A DNA stretch of 64,000 nt from Setophaga petechia (taxonomy: Eukaryota > Chordata > Aves > Passeriformes > Parulidae): the NCBI GenBank assembly GCA_024362935.1, contig JANCRA010000003.1, positions 40,423,291 to 40,487,290 on the forward strand, written 5' to 3'. A program made the translations under genes and the position numbers. The notes beneath the pieces were generated by a model, which searched no databases, was not told the origin of the DNA, and saw only the letters and a list, made by a program, of their open reading frames with translations. Position 1 is the stretch's first letter, and the number at the start of each line of letters is the position of its first letter. Positions 1-14,294 of this stretch are shown here, piece by piece.

Positions 1-574
1 GTGTCTGTCAGAGTTTGAAGGGAGACCTGGGTCCAAAATTTATTGAGTGAGGGTTTCTCTTTCTCCAGTCTGTAGTGCACAGCCTGTGGTGGCCTCCACA
101 TGCCTGATGATCAGCACATTTAAAATAGCCTTTTGCCTGTCAGGGTCTGAGAAGGGCCCTGACTGGGACAACTTCTGTTTCCATCTGAGAATTATTCTGT
201 CAGCACTCCCACTTCAGTCTGAGAAGTGCAATGGAACAGCTGAGATGGAATGAGAAGAGGCAGCAAAAATTCATTCCCACTCATTGGGCATTCTCATGTC
301 TTTGCTGAGAATTGCAGGACATTTGCTTCCTAGATTTTTTCCAGCCAGAACTGTGCTGTGAAGTATCAAGTCTTTGCTTGTATGGATAACTTAGGAAGCC
401 CCATCATGAGAGACATTTCTGAGTACAAAGCTTGGCATGGCTTACAGGAGGAGCTGCAAATAGTCATGAGGCATGTGAGCAAGGTCAGATAAAAACTACA
501 TAAATGCTATGTGTCAATTCTTTTTCACTTGCAAAATTGCCCTGTCTTTACCATGGAATGATCCTTAAATAATT

Positions 575-965
575 TCACAGAATCATTAGGGTTGGAAGGG
601 ACCTCTGGAGATCATCCAGTCCAGCCCCCTGCCAAGGCAGTGTCCCCCAGAGCAGCTGACACAGGAACTTTCCAGGTGGGTTTTGAATCATCTCTGTAGC
701 AGGAGTCTGCACAATTGCCCTGGGCAATCCTGTTCCAGTGCTCTGCCACACTGAGTGCCAAGATGTTCTTCCTCATGTTGAGGTGAAACTTCTCATGTCT
801 TAGTTTATGGTCATTGCTCCTTATCCTGTTGCTGGGCAGCACGAAAAAGAGTCTGGCACCAGCCACTTGGCACCTGCCTTTGACATATTTATATGCATTA
901 ATGAGGTCTCCTGTCAATCTTCTTTTCTCTAAACAGGCCCAGCCCCCTTTTCTCACAAGAGAGAT
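575..965 (-). mobile_element. CR1 LINE 3'-end fragment, minus orientation
   Basis: The plus strand begins with the reverse complement of a CR1 tail (CACAGAATCATTAGGGTTGG at about 576-595, then GGAAGGGACCTCTGGAGATC). Read on the minus strand, the frame at 956-612 encodes the C-terminal end of the CR1 ORF2 reverse-transcriptase protein: LEKRRLTGDLINAYKYVKG, later HEKFHLNMRKNILALSVAEH, ending ALGDTALAGGWTG. The copy is 5'-truncated, as is usual for CR1, and keeps one open frame of about 114 codons, so it is moderately young or fortuitously open. It has no full ORF2 and cannot be autonomous. The left boundary is fairly firm. The right boundary is approximate, because similarity fades after the CAGGCCCAGCCCCCTTTTCT stretch. 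Confidence 0.9.
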
Positions 966-2597
966 ATTTCAGACCCCCAATTTCTGTAGCTGTTGTGCTA
1001 CCATTCTGTTAGGATTATGTGTAGTGAGGACATGGCTCTGTGGGATTGATATGCCAGGAGGTGGCACACGAGCAGCAGGCTCTTGGTGCTTTTCTGCCTT
1101 TCCTCTGTCAATGCTAAAGCCACTGTGTTGACAGGAATAAACAATGAATTTACCTGTGGGGCAAACAGTTCAAAGTGTTGACTGAAGAATATTGAGTAAT
1201 GTAGCAGAAGCTGTCTGATAAAAGAATGCAAGGGCAGAAAAGGCCATAATGAGAGCTAAGCCCCTCTGGTCATGTTCAACTTGTTACAGAAGTGGGTCTG
1301 ATGGGTCAACATGCTGGAGCATACTGCTAGAGAGAGTATTCCTGTGTGCAGATTGATAACAAAAAGGAAATCAGGCAGGATAATGTCTACATAAATAAGT
1401 AGTCCTTAGACTAACAAAATTAGTCTTCTGGACTGTCTCCTAGAGCACAATGCCTTGGTAAGTGAGCAAAAAAGACTGGTGTTGAGATTTGGAAAGGTGT
1501 TCTGCTACCTCACTCTTTTATTAGGGAACTAAAAATACCTTTACAGTTCTGGAACAAGGCTATAGGAGGTAGGAGTCCTTGGAAGGCTGGCTGCATTGTA
1601 GGGCAGTTGTACTTGACCTGGAGTAATGGTTGAAAATCATTATTTCAAGTAGAAAAATTGTATACTTGCCAAATCCTCAAAACGTTGTTAATGTCGAGGT
1701 ATCATCACGATCCTGTGCTCTGTTTTGCTAATGCCAAAGACAAACCAAAAACATCCCAAGTATCTCTTGCAGATACCCATAATCTACAGACCCTGAAAAA
1801 AGATTCCTCAAATTAAGACTGAAGAAAGAAAGAAAGACTTTAACATTTCTTCAGCAGATTTCACTGCAGCTGGGTCCCAAATAATTTTCTAAGTATTTGG
1901 AAATAAAAAGCTGTAACATTTTCAAAAGGGCTGTACTTTTTAGGCATGACAAAAATTTCCAAAGCATTGACTCAGCAAATCTGGTTATTGTCTAATACTG
2001 CACAGAGCAGAAGGCTCTCATTTAGTGGTTGATTTCTTTCATACTGCAGAAATAAATTTTAAATCCTATTTAATATAAGCATGAATGTCCTTATGAGCCA
2101 CATAGAAGTCCAGTTCTAGTGTGCATCCTGTAGAAGATTTGGAAAGGAAGGCCCTTGAATGTGATCAAGTAGTGTAACTACAGCCAGAACTGATGAAGCC
2201 AGAAGAGAAATTTTTATCCTTTGCAGAACTTAGAGCAGCCTGTGAACTAATTTAAATTAATGCTTTTGGAATTAGTAACTGTAATGGATCTCATCACAGA
2301 CTAATTGACTCAACAAACCTGAACAGCTCAACCTCCTGTACCAGACCTGGCTCTCCTTGCCCTATTCCTGCCCTTAGCAATAGATATCCATTTTGGACCA
2401 TCCATACCAGAATGATGTTGCCTGCAACAAAAAATGCCAGATGATGAAAAATTGCTATTTTGTTTTGGTAGCAGCTTTGCACTCGTTTTGTGTATTCTGA
2501 ACAGCCAAAAAAATCAGACGAGAAACAGAATAACTTATCTTTTATGGTAATCTCATGGGCACACCTTAAAAAAAAATCACCCTGATGATTAACAGTA

Positions 2598-2598
<1 letters not shown>

Positions 2599-2636
<38 letters not shown>
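2599..2636. repeat. (AAT)n microsatellite
   Basis: About 12-13 perfect AAT/ATA units run without interruption, flanked by GTAGTA on the left and GTATTTT on the right. A perfect array of this length is probably polymorphic. Confidence 0.95.
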
Positions 2637-3817
2637 GTATTTTTGTGCAGCCCATTTAGGTCCTTTTACAGTGCTTGTGGAAGTGACCCATATGCTCACA
2701 GGGTTTGCAGTATAAATTGGGTGTTAGATCCACCTTATAATGAATATTCTAGGGTCTATTCTACTGTAGTCATTTCTGAAGTCCAAAATGAAATGGGAGA
2801 TTTTTCTGCTGGATCTCATACTTGGTGCACATTAATTCCTTCTGAATTCTCATCTGCCTTGCTGAAATGGAATTTGCTTAATTTACCTTCCTGATACTGA
2901 ACTAATAACATGAACATGTATGTGTTTCCATTAGAAAAGGCTGGTAGCCACAGAGCAGAACTCAACTGTAGGGATACTCACATTCTTATTACAAACTACG
3001 TCAGGTTGTGTTTGTTTTGCTTTTAGTTCTTTTTCCCCCCTGGAGCTGTATTTAATTATATTTTAAATACAGAAAATTTCCACTCGAAATGAAGCACAGC
3101 TTCTCTCAGTGGAACATACAAAATTCTTCCTTATGTTTTTGTTTTATTGCTAGGATTTCTACAAAGTTTGTTTGAAATTGTTTGTCCCCCAAAGCTATTA
3201 CATTGATGCCTTTGCCAAAGCTAAAATCATTGATCAGATGAGAGGAAAAATACATATTGGTACAGTGACGTATGTGCAGTGATATCATCTGCTTCATGCA
3301 GAAATGCCTTTTAGTTCATCCTGTACATCTGTATCCTTAGCAGCAGGTGCCACTGCCAGACAATTCTTCAAAGTTAATGTGATTGCCGGGAAATGCTAAA
3401 TGCTAAAGCCTTTCTTTTTTATTGCTGTGGGAGGTGATGTCAAGAACTGTGTTCTCTGTGGGAGGGAGAAGAGGCTATGCTGACAAACAAGCTGGAAAGG
3501 TGGACTTCTCAACTCTGCTTTGAGGTGTATTTAGTGTAAGAAAACAGGAGTGTCCTGTGATGGGGAGTGAATGTGGGACACCTTGTCTCAGCAAGAGATG
3601 GGAGCACAAGTTCAGCATGAAGGAGACCATCTGGCAGGTGATGCAGAACACACCTGCAGGAAGGACAGGGCTGGGAAGTGAATAGGGATTTTTTCCAGTT
3701 GAAATGCTGCCAACTTAGTCATGCCATGAGCAGAGGCTGGACATTGCATCCTTCCCTTGGCAGGCAGCTTTATAAGCAGTGCACGCTGCTTCACAGATTG
3801 TGCTGGGCAGCTGTACC

Positions 3818-3840
3818 AACCCACCCCACCCCACCCCACC
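3818..3840. repeat. (CCCAC)n short tandem repeat
   Basis: About 4.5 pentanucleotide units of CCCAC/ACCCC lie between CTGTACCAA and AAGCTTTTGG. The opposite strand reads GGGGT repeats, so each unit carries a four-G run on one strand. Confidence 0.9.
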
Positions 3841-6800
3841 AAGCTTTTGGCTTTCCTACCTGTAGTTGCTGGTGCCTACTAACTGGTAAGCAGCAAGGTG
3901 TGCTGAGATTTGGCCTGTCTGAACTTCTGCCCCACTCCAACAAACCTAGTCTGGATTCCCGAGTGGGAATTCTGAGTTTGTGTATGTGTAGCTGGGTAGG
4001 AAGGAGCCAGGTTTGAGAGGAGGGAGCCTGGAACTGTAGTAAGCAAACTCCAGGAGCACATGTGCTGGTGCTAAAATGACAGATGACTCAGAAAGGGTGC
4101 TCTGTGACACAAGAGGATGGAAACATTGGCACAGAGCTATTCTACAGGAAAAGAAAATGGTACAACACGGACAATAATAGAGTTAATGACAAATTGCTAG
4201 GAATAGCAATTGTCATTTCCAGCAGGCATGGAAATGAGGAATGACCAAGCATGTATGAATGTGGGCATGCAGTATACTGCCAGTCCCTCTGATCAGAAAT
4301 GTACAATGTTCAAAACCAGGAGAGATCCTAATGCTAAGGAGGACACAAGTTTACGAGCTGGGAGGCTGTATCCATCCCTCTCTCCATGCAGCCTCACACC
4401 CTAAGCATCTGTGTGATGTAAAGGACAGCTGAGGTGCCTTTTCCTTATATCCACTCTTTTATGTACAGAAAACAACAGCAGTGAAACATCTGAGAAGCTG
4501 AGCAAGAGCTAACACAGGTGGTGGCAGAACAGCCATGCTTGGTAGCTCAGAGGATGCCAAGCAGAGAACAACTCAAATGGAATAGTAGGACAAAAATGAT
4601 CACGGAATGGTCTCTTTGGAGATCTCAAAAGCATTCATGAGACAAAAAGCTCAGGTGTGTTTACAGTGATACAAGTAAATCCCCAGGACTTGTAGTATGA
4701 TGGGATTAATAAACCACATGATTAATACATTGGGCTGGAAAATATGTGAGCAGTATCAACTTGCAATTCTGACACACTCTCTGTGCAAGGCCACAGCTGA
4801 GAGAGGAAACAAATTAGTCTCAGGGCATCAGATTTAAATCCTATAACTGATTTTAGGTGCTGTTCATAACCGAAATTTTTCTGAATTCTATGGTAATGCC
4901 AGTGCAATGTTCTTTCCTGTGTCCTTTCTATAACCTTTCCTGGTCCTGTTTGAAAATGGGAAGTGTGTGTAATAGCTATGGAAATTGTTCAGTTTATTGA
5001 TTTTTCTTTTCATACCCTAAAGTGAAAGGGCTGTCAAGACACTAACTTGGATTTATGAAACAAAAGATTTGAATTCTAATTTGTTCAATATTTTAGAAAA
5101 GTTGTATTCTTCTTTTTGTGGCCAATTCCTGGCTGGGTTTGAAGCACAGAATCCCCTATAAAATAAAACCTTGACTTCCTCATTGCTTTGTGATTTTAAG
5201 TAGACTTGAGCTGCTTAATAGTATTTGTTATTTTGTCAAGTGTAAGTTTTGTTTTCTGAAATGGCCTATAGCTGGGATTTTGGCCCCTGGAGTCCAAATT
5301 CAAACTTTTGTTTTACATAAAGAACATGAGTGAGTGAAGACCTTTTTTTTTTTGAGAAGGATCAAGAAGTGACAAATCACCATTTGCTGAAAGTGGAACA
5401 TTATTTATGAAGGCTGCTTAGGGCTTCAAGCATTAGTCTTGTGTTGAGTAGCATTTGTTTGTGCATGTATATACCATTTCTCCCCCAAGTTCTATTAATG
5501 ACTGGATTGAACTTAAAAAAGATCAATGTCTTAATACCTTTTCACAAGTATCAAATGTTAGGGGTGTCTCATTAAGGCAAGTAACAGCATTCTTAATGGT
5601 AAATTCATCCACAAGGTAGGACAGGTTTTATCCATCCACTGGTAGAATCTGACCTTTAAAGAAGTTAATCTTTTCAAGTGTTATGTATGCCACAAATTAT
5701 TGATGAGATTCTCAGTGAGCTTCAGTTTTTTTCCTACATTAGATTGCATGTGAATACTGACAAGAGTTTGGAGAGCTTTCTTTTCCTTCTAAATGGATTC
5801 TTATGGCCAAATAATGTAGCATAAACAATTTGGAATGCAGGAAGCAAAGTAGGGGCAGGAGATGTAAATTCAGTGCCCTGGCATGATTGAAATAAACAAC
5901 TGAAGCACCAGAAGCCCCGTAATCTCGTTCACATGAGCATATGTTTGGCAGGATTCAGCGTGGTGGGTTTGCAGTCTCTGCTTATCACAGAACCAGGACT
6001 GTATGCATCACTGCCACATGCTTCTCTTCTCCTTCATCCCAGGGGAACTAATCTTGTCAGAAAAAGAAAGTGGGAGGAGGAAATGTATCATTCCAACACA
6101 GGCTGGATACAATTCTTTTGCTCCCTCTTAGCGGAGGCTGGGAGATGCCTTATATCTTACAGACAGCCTATTGCAGATTGGAATTTCAGTGTCTGGTCTG
6201 ACTTTTAGTGGAGATTTTTTTTTCATGTGCATGAATTATAAAGCTATTTTCTTCAACAGACTCAGAGACTAAAAAGTTTGGTACTGCAGCGTCTCTTGTT
6301 TGTGTGGCCTATATAAGTGGCTCATTAACTGTCTTACTGTAATTTCTATTTTATCATAAGAACAAGACAGACATGTTGGCACCAGAGTCTTCCTATAAGA
6401 TTTACTTTAAATTTATTTTAAGATGCCTAAAAGTACTGTTAGCTTTGGAAACATTTCTCTTTTTCTGCAAGGGAAGAAAATCTCCTTTTTATTAGTTCCA
6501 ACCCTAGTGGTAATATGATGAATATTAATATAAATAGGTTGTCAGTTGTCGTATAAAATAGTCTATCCTGTTAACCTCCTTGGAGTGAATTTTCAGTCCT
6601 TACTGTCTGAGCTGTAAAAAACCAGGAATTCCCATGAAGTGTCACAGTAATTTTGATGCAGAAGTTTTCCACATAGGATAACCTGCAGAGAGTCTGACAT
6701 GTGAGCAGCTCTGAGAATCCTGAGATGCTCTAAATACAGGATGGACAAACAGAAAGAGTTTTAATTTATGAAGGGAACTTCATAAATTGCAGTTAGGGGC

Positions 6801-9647
6801 TGAGTTGCACAGAAATTGTGGGTAGAAAATCAGCATAACAAAATACAGTGGGAAGCCTTCTGGAAGGGGAAAGTAGTATTTATTTCAAAAAATATTCCAA
6901 TAAGCTGATTTTACCTGCTGATGCTAATTTTGTTATAGATTTTATTCATATGCATACTTGTACAGACATACCCATGTGCCCAAAGCTCTAGGAGAGGGGA
7001 TTTGGCAAGGATCAGATGTATGTGATGCAGAGGACTAAGGATGCCAGATGTTAAGTTTCTGGGGTTCTTCCTGATGTAACAAGTATGTTTTTGGAAAGAT
7101 CTTTTGTGCCCTTTGGGATTCAGCAGCAGTTGCAGGGCTGTGCTTTTCTGCAGATCCTTGCTTACACCATCTTCCATAAATCCTAGGCCAGGTTATCACC
7201 TATTCCTTGTTTTCCTCATGGGCTAAGGAAGATAGGAACAGTGGATGTGACACTGCCACAGCCTTGGTGTGGTCTCATTAGCAATACAGAGACCCTTTTT
7301 AACACCCTGTCCATCTACTTCTTCTGGTGCTTGCAGCTACATATTTCAGTTCAGACTGCATTTATGCTGGTATTCATATTTCTGTAACAAGTCTTTCCAG
7401 GTGGAATTCTTAAGGGCATCCATTGTTGTTGAAACTCTTTTTTTCATTAAAGTTAGCAATAAAGTTTTTGTGGATGTGAAAGAGAGACAGTAATTTCTGT
7501 CAGTGCTCAGTACTTTGAAAAATAAAATCCTTAGAAATGCAGTTGTATAATATTACCTCTCCCTAAGTGGGGTGGCCATCCCCAGTGTCAAGTTTGGACT
7601 AGATAGACTATTGTTATGACCCTGCTGTAGTTCTAAAAATGCATCTTGCCTGAGCACAGAGAAGCTGCTGGGCTTTTGCCTGAAACTAAAAATACGTTCT
7701 TGTGTGACAGTTTCCACGTGGGACCCGCTTTAAAGTTTTTGTCACATGAGAACAACTTTCTTTCTTCAGGCTTAGCAGAAAGATTTGGACCTTCAGAAAA
7801 GTGAACTTTTCTTTGTGGTTACTGTGCTATCAGGGCCAAGCACCAAACTGTTTATTCATCCACAGTGTTGTGCGTGGTTGCTGCCTCTTGTAGGTTTTGT
7901 ACCTCTTGGCTAACCCCTGGAGGTGACCTCAGTTTTCTGAGGATCCAGAGAGCAGCTGGAGGAGAGAGTACTTCTCAGGACAGCTATGCCAACAAGAACT
8001 ACTCAAGGAGAAGTCTGTTTTTCCAAGAAATAATCCAGTGATTCTCCCATGCCTTTGGAGAAGAGGCGCTGACCTTGGGGTTCTGTGAGATTTTCTGTAC
8101 CTCTCCTCTCTTCCTGCAATTTAGTGTCTCTTGTGATGAATTAGCATTATGAATAGTAAGTTTATCTGCACAATACAGTTAGCAGTCTTCTGGGGAGAGT
8201 ACCTGGTGTTTGTATTGCATTGCTACTCCAGCTTTGGCACAGCATATGTGAGTTTCATGCACTGATGGCTTTTGTCACAAGAGTGCCTGGTTGTGGAAGC
8301 TGTCAAATGGGTCTACCTGCAGTGATTTGAATGCTTGATTAAAACTTGTTTTGATTCTCCCATCTGAACTATCAACAAAGAGTCCAAAACACTCCAGTGG
8401 AATGAGACAAATGGAAATGGGAAGGGAGAAGTGGGGAATGAGGGTAGGGCCAAAAAGCAGCTGCTAAAACGTTCTGCACCCACTTACAAGTACAATTTAA
8501 AATTTAATATAATTTCCAAGCAAAAAACTCTCAACTTAAGCTATGTGCTGTGGGTGGGTATAAAGAATACTGCCTTTTAATAGTTTGGCAGTGGGGCTTG
8601 CCAGAGAAGAGGATATAGGAAACAAGTTGGTTTTGTGTGCAAACTGAGGGTTGATGAGGTCTCTGTAGCAAAACTACCATGGACAGGATTAAAGGAATAT
8701 TAAGGGAGATACCAGCTTTGAGCTGGAGGTGCTGCACTAGACTATTTGATTTGGGGGACAGGAGTATGATTCCCTTTTCCCCACAAGCTGAAGAAAATGC
8801 TAAAAGTTGTGGAAAAACAAGAGGGAAAGAAGCCAGAAATATGAGGAGTGTTAGGGGAAGACTTTCTGCTCTTTTGCACAATATTCTTCAGTACAGAACC
8901 TAATCTGGAGAGAAAATTATTTGGTACTCAAGTGTCAACTCTCTGGGAAGCAGCAAATTTCCTAAGTAGTGAAGAATAATTGGGGCCTTAGGCTGTGGAA
9001 GCATGGGTGTGAGGACTCTGGCAAGTTCTAGTGTGTCATTCTACCATCAGAGCCCACAGAGCACGTATCAACGAGCTCTTGTGTGAAATTTCAAGCACAG
9101 TTTGTTATGTACTTGCAAATGTCTGGCATTTTCACCCTTCTGCATCCTCTCCAGATGTTTTCCTCAGTGCAGCACCAAAGGAAAACACCATTAGAATATC
9201 ACCCAGCAGTATTTGAATGAACCACTTTGGGGTGGTGAACAGCACTGAAATCCTATGACATAGCTAGTAGTGAGCTTGGAGCATAATGGGCAAACCATTG
9301 TGGTGTCAGCTCTTGAGGAGTCCTGGGAGGAATCCTGGTAATTGTACTTCATCAGGTCTCCTGTGGAATCTGACCCACCTTGCTCTACCCTCTTTGCATG
9401 AACTGGAAGATCCCAGTCAGAGCACCAAGGAGCTCTGGTTTCCTTGGGAGCTTCCTGCTGCCTTGTTTACAGCACGGGATGGTGCTTGGAGCAGCAGGGG
9501 AGGGAGAGCATGTGACCAGGCCAGCCGGTGCCTTGTTGCCAGCACTCATGACTGAGAGCTGATGGCAGAGACAAGCCAAAAAGCTATTTTCTTAGCTCCT
9601 GCTGTGCCCCTCCTGCATCCTGCTCCGTGTCCATCAAGTGGTGAAGG

Positions 9648-9790
9648 TAGCAGATGGGCTGGCCCAAGGTGACACACGTTTACCTGCCGGGAAGAGAGAG
9701 CAGCTCCTGTAGCACGTCCCCGGTGTAAGTGCTGCTGCTGGCAGGCAGGCAGCTCTGTTGCTTGGCAGCAGGCCTCAGAGAGAAGATTAC
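9648..9790. other. GC-rich exon-like patch, strand ambiguous
   Basis: This roughly 140-bp block keeps several CpGs in otherwise CpG-poor DNA and carries exon-like signals on both strands. On the plus strand, ATGGGCTGGCCC at 9,654 opens a 24-codon frame stopping at 9,726-9,728, and a consensus-like GTAAGT donor begins at 9,725. On the minus strand, a frame with C/G-biased third positions (including STYTGDVLQELLSLPGR) ends at CCCGGCAG followed by GTAAAC, a good donor, and a pyrimidine-rich TTCTCTCTGAG precedes it. I do not recognise either peptide. It could be a small exon of an unannotated transcript, a conserved regulatory element, or chance. Confidence 0.25.
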
Positions 9791-12700
9791 TTTGTCCTTG
9801 TTCTTAGTCAAGTTTGCCAGGTTCCCTTCTGATTGCCAGGCTGGTAATGCATGGGGGAGATAACCCTGGTTCAGTGAGCAGCAATTCAGTCTGTCATCAA
9901 ACAGAAAATACTTGGGCAGAATCAACACAACCATGTGCTAAGCTAATTTGGTATCAGCCTTGTGGGTGTGGTTCTTTGATACAAGTATTTTTGTGTTTGC
10001 CTTTCTACAGAAAGGACTGAAATCTCCCATCAGAATCTCCCTCTGTCCTCATGGGCCTGTTCACAAATTGCACAGTCCCTCTTTCTTCTCTTTACCTGCC
10101 AACTAAGCTGCTGCCTCTTGTCTCACTCCAGCAGCAGCAGGTTTGTTCCCTTTTCCCCAGCACTTCCATTACCAGTTCTGCAGACCAGGAGAACTTGTTT
10201 CTGCTCTCACTCTCTGTGGCTTACGGAATTTCCTGGATACTTCAGGTAGTCCTGCCAGTCTGGTCCTGTCCCTCCCTACCCCTGACCTCCCCCAGCAGAG
10301 GGAAACATGTCTTTTTGTTTTTTGGCCATCCTAAGAGAGCTTCCAAAGTTTTCTCCAGAGTTTCAATTTAATAAACTAGTTAACTGGTTTGATGTTATGA
10401 AGAAGTCACTCTGCCCTCGCCCTCTTCTGTAGCTATAAAGCAGCAGATAAAGGGATAAGACTAGATGTGGAGGAATGTGAAGGGTTCTGATGGCTGCATG
10501 GGGTGTGATGGACAGCAGCAGGGTTCAACAAGGAGAGGGGTTTATAGCACCACAGCTGCTGCCTGCATCTTCCTGACGCTCAGGCCTGGGTGAAAATCTC
10601 TCTGTGCACTCCAAAGTCTGTCTGTTGCTGAACTTTGGGAGGGCATCATGTTCAGGGACACTTTATTTATGTGCACATACCAGGCATATAGAGGGCATGA
10701 AATTGCTAATTGATCAAAGCAGATCTTGCTCCTTTATTTCTTCATGCTTTGGCCGCCTAATAGTAGGGTTTTTTTTTAAATTGCTGTTGTGTTTCCCTAT
10801 ACCAATTTGTGGCTGAGCTATGATTTCCTTGTCTTTGTGGGAGAAGAATCCTCAGATGCACAAGGGCCAGCATTTTCACTCAAAAATGCCCCACAGGAGA
10901 CGCTAACCCAAGAACAGAGCAAGGGTGGTTGGCAGTCACAATTCTTCTGGTTAAAATCTGCTCTGGCAAATAATTTTTTTATTTGGCACAAAGCCAAAAG
11001 TGTAAAACCAGCCAGATTTCTTGTATAAGGCACTGGGTCCATTTGGCATATTGTAATATACAACAGTAATGGTGACTGCTCAGAGCTGTGCTGGCTGGCC
11101 TATGCAATGTGCTATTCTGATTCACTGCAGCAGGCACTGAGGTAGTTTTAATGCTGACCATTTGATCAGTGTCTGCCTAACATATCCCAGACCACTGGGG
11201 TTCTTAGCATTGAAAAATCAGGCATTTTCACCTTTGTGAAAGACAGTTTGCTTTCTCCTGTAGTAGCTTGCTGCTCTTTGCTTTCCCATACAGCCACTGC
11301 TTACTTGCTGTCTCTGTTCAGCTCATCCAGGGTGACATTGTCCAATTGTTTTGACAATGACCTTAATCTATTTGTACAGTTCAAAGCAAAGGCTGTGTGG
11401 CCAGAGATGGAAATGCATGAGCTTAGGCAGCTTGTAATGAAATAGAGTCTTCAGCTGCTTTGAAGCCACTGCAAATCAGTTGTTGGATTTGATGTGTCTT
11501 CGAGGATGTGAAATGAATTTAGTGGCTTCCAGCTGGTTGTAGTGAATCAGGTGTTCAGCTCATGAAATGCTCCAATATAATCAGGCTTTGTGTATGGCAG
11601 CTTTAGCAGGTATGCCAGTGGCTATATCAAACTGGCTGAAGCTTACTCTGCTGACAGGGATTTTTATAAACTAAGTTGTATGCAATTTAACAGACAGATC
11701 ATTGAGTAGGAGCTTCCTTCTGTGGGTGCCTGTACTTGCACATGTTGTAGACACAGAGGAATGCAGGAGTTTGAGTAAGTGGCACTGCAGTGCTGAATTA
11801 GGTGGCAGGGTCAATAATTTCCTGCTAGCTGGGATCTCTTGGCACTGCTGGGGTGAGGGAACTGCCTCAGTACATTGTTAAATCAAAGTCAGGGCTATCA
11901 ATATATTGCCTTTCAAGAGCAATAGATTCAAAGCAGCTGCACAAAGGAGCAAGATAGAAAGTTGCCTAAGAGAAACCAAACTGTTTCTGAAGAATTTGAA
12001 AACACTTGATTTGCCCTTGCCAAGGAATGGGAGCATGTTGTCTGAGGTCAGCACCTTCCCAGTAAAATTTTTTCCCCCTGGGAACACTGGCTTGGGGGAA
12101 ATGGCTGCAAAACTTCTCTTGATGCCACACAGAGAAATGTATGTTGTGAGGAATATGCTGGAGCAGAGCACACTGCCTATGTTATATGGATTTTTAGATC
12201 AATAGTGGCTCTAACATGTAGCCAGATGCATTATACTTTGGAACATACTTTTGTGCCCATCCCAGGACTTTCTTTGGCTTTTTAATGGAAGTAGCTGTGC
12301 ACCAAGTATTAGCACCAGAAAGCAGTTGTCATAGGCAGCACATGCACAGTTTTTCACCCTTGCCTGGCAGATCTGCTTCTTTACTTAGTGGCAGAAGTGA
12401 GAAATAGCACCATATTAATTTCCTTTTGTCTTTTTGGGCATGAATTCGGTGTGACTCTGTAAACGAATATGTTGCCCAGCATCTATTTCCAGAAGTCATA
12501 CATTTCCCTTGATTTACATTTCTTAATCAGTGAGGATGCAGTAGATGCATAGACTGTGAACAAGGAGATCTTTATTGCAATCACTGCAAGTTCAGCTTTC
12601 AGTGCAATTATGAGTTTATAGGTATGTTAAAATGCCTCTGACTTGTTACACTGATAGTCTTTGCTTAGACTGTTTTCTGTTATTCTCTGCTTGTAAAAGC

Positions 12701-14294
12701 ATTTCCTGCTAGCCACAAGAAACATAGATATATAAATTCCTCTCCCTCCATTGCTGGGAGTCCAAGCCAAATGAAGGAGATATTTGAGTTCTGTTTACAG
12801 ATTAATGTGAATTGAGCATTGTGTGGTAGAAGCTGTTCCTGTCTTACACAAACCCCACTAAAAATAAGGCGTTGTTTATCTGCTGTGGAGCTTTTCAGTA
12901 TCAGTGTAGAGGACAGGGCCCAGTCATATGGGAGATATCAGTATGCATTGGATGAAATACAAATGCAGCTTTAGCAAGCTGAAAAGGTAAGCTGATGCTG
13001 AACTGTCTTCAGTCTGGGTCCTTTGTGGATCGAGACTAATAACAAAAATATGAACAATAAAATGTGTGTTGGTCTAATGAATAAATGCTGCTGGGATACA
13101 GGGACTCATTCCATTCATATCTTTCTCACTGCTCTGCTGAGTAATCTTTCCTGATTTGTGCTTCAGTGCCTTTATCTGTCAGATGGCAATAACAGTAATA
13201 AACTCTGTTTTAAAGCTTGTTGGGCTATACCAATGAAAGGCATATAGAGGATCTGGACACACACTTTTGTTTTTTTTTTCCTTCACCACAGGCCAGGAGT
13301 GAGGGAAGGGAAGGCATAGTTTCTACCTAAAAATGAGCATCAGAGACTTTAAATGCCTTCTAAAGCATTTTAGAGCTGCCCTGTCCATGACACTTTCTGG
13401 AGGACTTGAGGTCAAAAAGTATGCCAGTTTGTATTGTGCTACTGTGATATTTCTCCAGAAGATTTCTGTGCCTTGTAAACCTCTGTCATTGTGATTTGGT
13501 CAATTGTATCTGATGGCCATTCCTTGTGTTTTGAATCACTTTATTCTCATCAAGTGGAAGAGGTGAATATGTGACGAAATGTTCTCTTTCTTCCATTTCT
13601 TATGGTGGCTGTGTCTCGTCCTTTACAGATGCTTTGGGAGTGAAAATGACCGAAAAACTCTGTGATACTTGTATTTTCTTTTCCTCTATGACTCTTTCTG
13701 ATCTGTGGTAGTATTACTTCTCTGCTATTTTTAAGTTATAATTTTGCAGACCTGTCAGTGCACAATACTTCTTTGTCAGTTTTGTGCTTTATATACCTGC
13801 CAGGTCAACTAAAGTACATCCATTTTTAATCTGACCAATATCCTTTGGGCCTTATCCTGCATTCAGTGTGTTTGGCTTTTCTACCATATATCTAATGTTT
13901 TAGCTTAACCATATATATAGCCTGTGCCTCTGTGGCTGTACGCTCCGTGTCCCTTCTGTGACAAGCCACTTATAATTTATAACCATGTTTCCAATAAGTT
14001 TTATTAAAAGTCTCTCTATGCCTTTTCACTGCTGGTTAGGTCTGCCAAAGTATCCCTTGCTGTCAGGTGACTTGCTCTCGTTAAAAATACATTCCTCATT
14101 TAGTATTTGGAATCCAATCTGGGGCACAGTAGGCTCATCTTCCATCTCTCAGGCAGCCTGTTGTCTTTTCACACTCTTCTTCCAAAATGCTGTGATTCTT
14201 GTGGTGTTTTAACTCCTCAATGTGCAGGAGAACAATGTTGTTCTCTCAGTATGCAGTTTGAGTTCTCTTACTGTGTTATGCAGCCCCAACGTCC

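Larger units (their letters stand above)
966..14294. other. Non-coding stretch, no gene recognised
   Basis: No frame on either strand has sustained coding character, recognisable domains or exon-like GC3 bias, apart from the short patch annotated at 9,648-9,790. Open frames here (for example 3,678-4,016 plus, 8,881-8,531 minus, 11,906-12,205 plus) are isolated, do not match a family I know and overlap open frames on the opposite strand. The stretch contains two short microsatellites (annotated separately). It is probably intergenic or intronic DNA upstream of the tetraspanin promoter. Confidence 0.6.
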
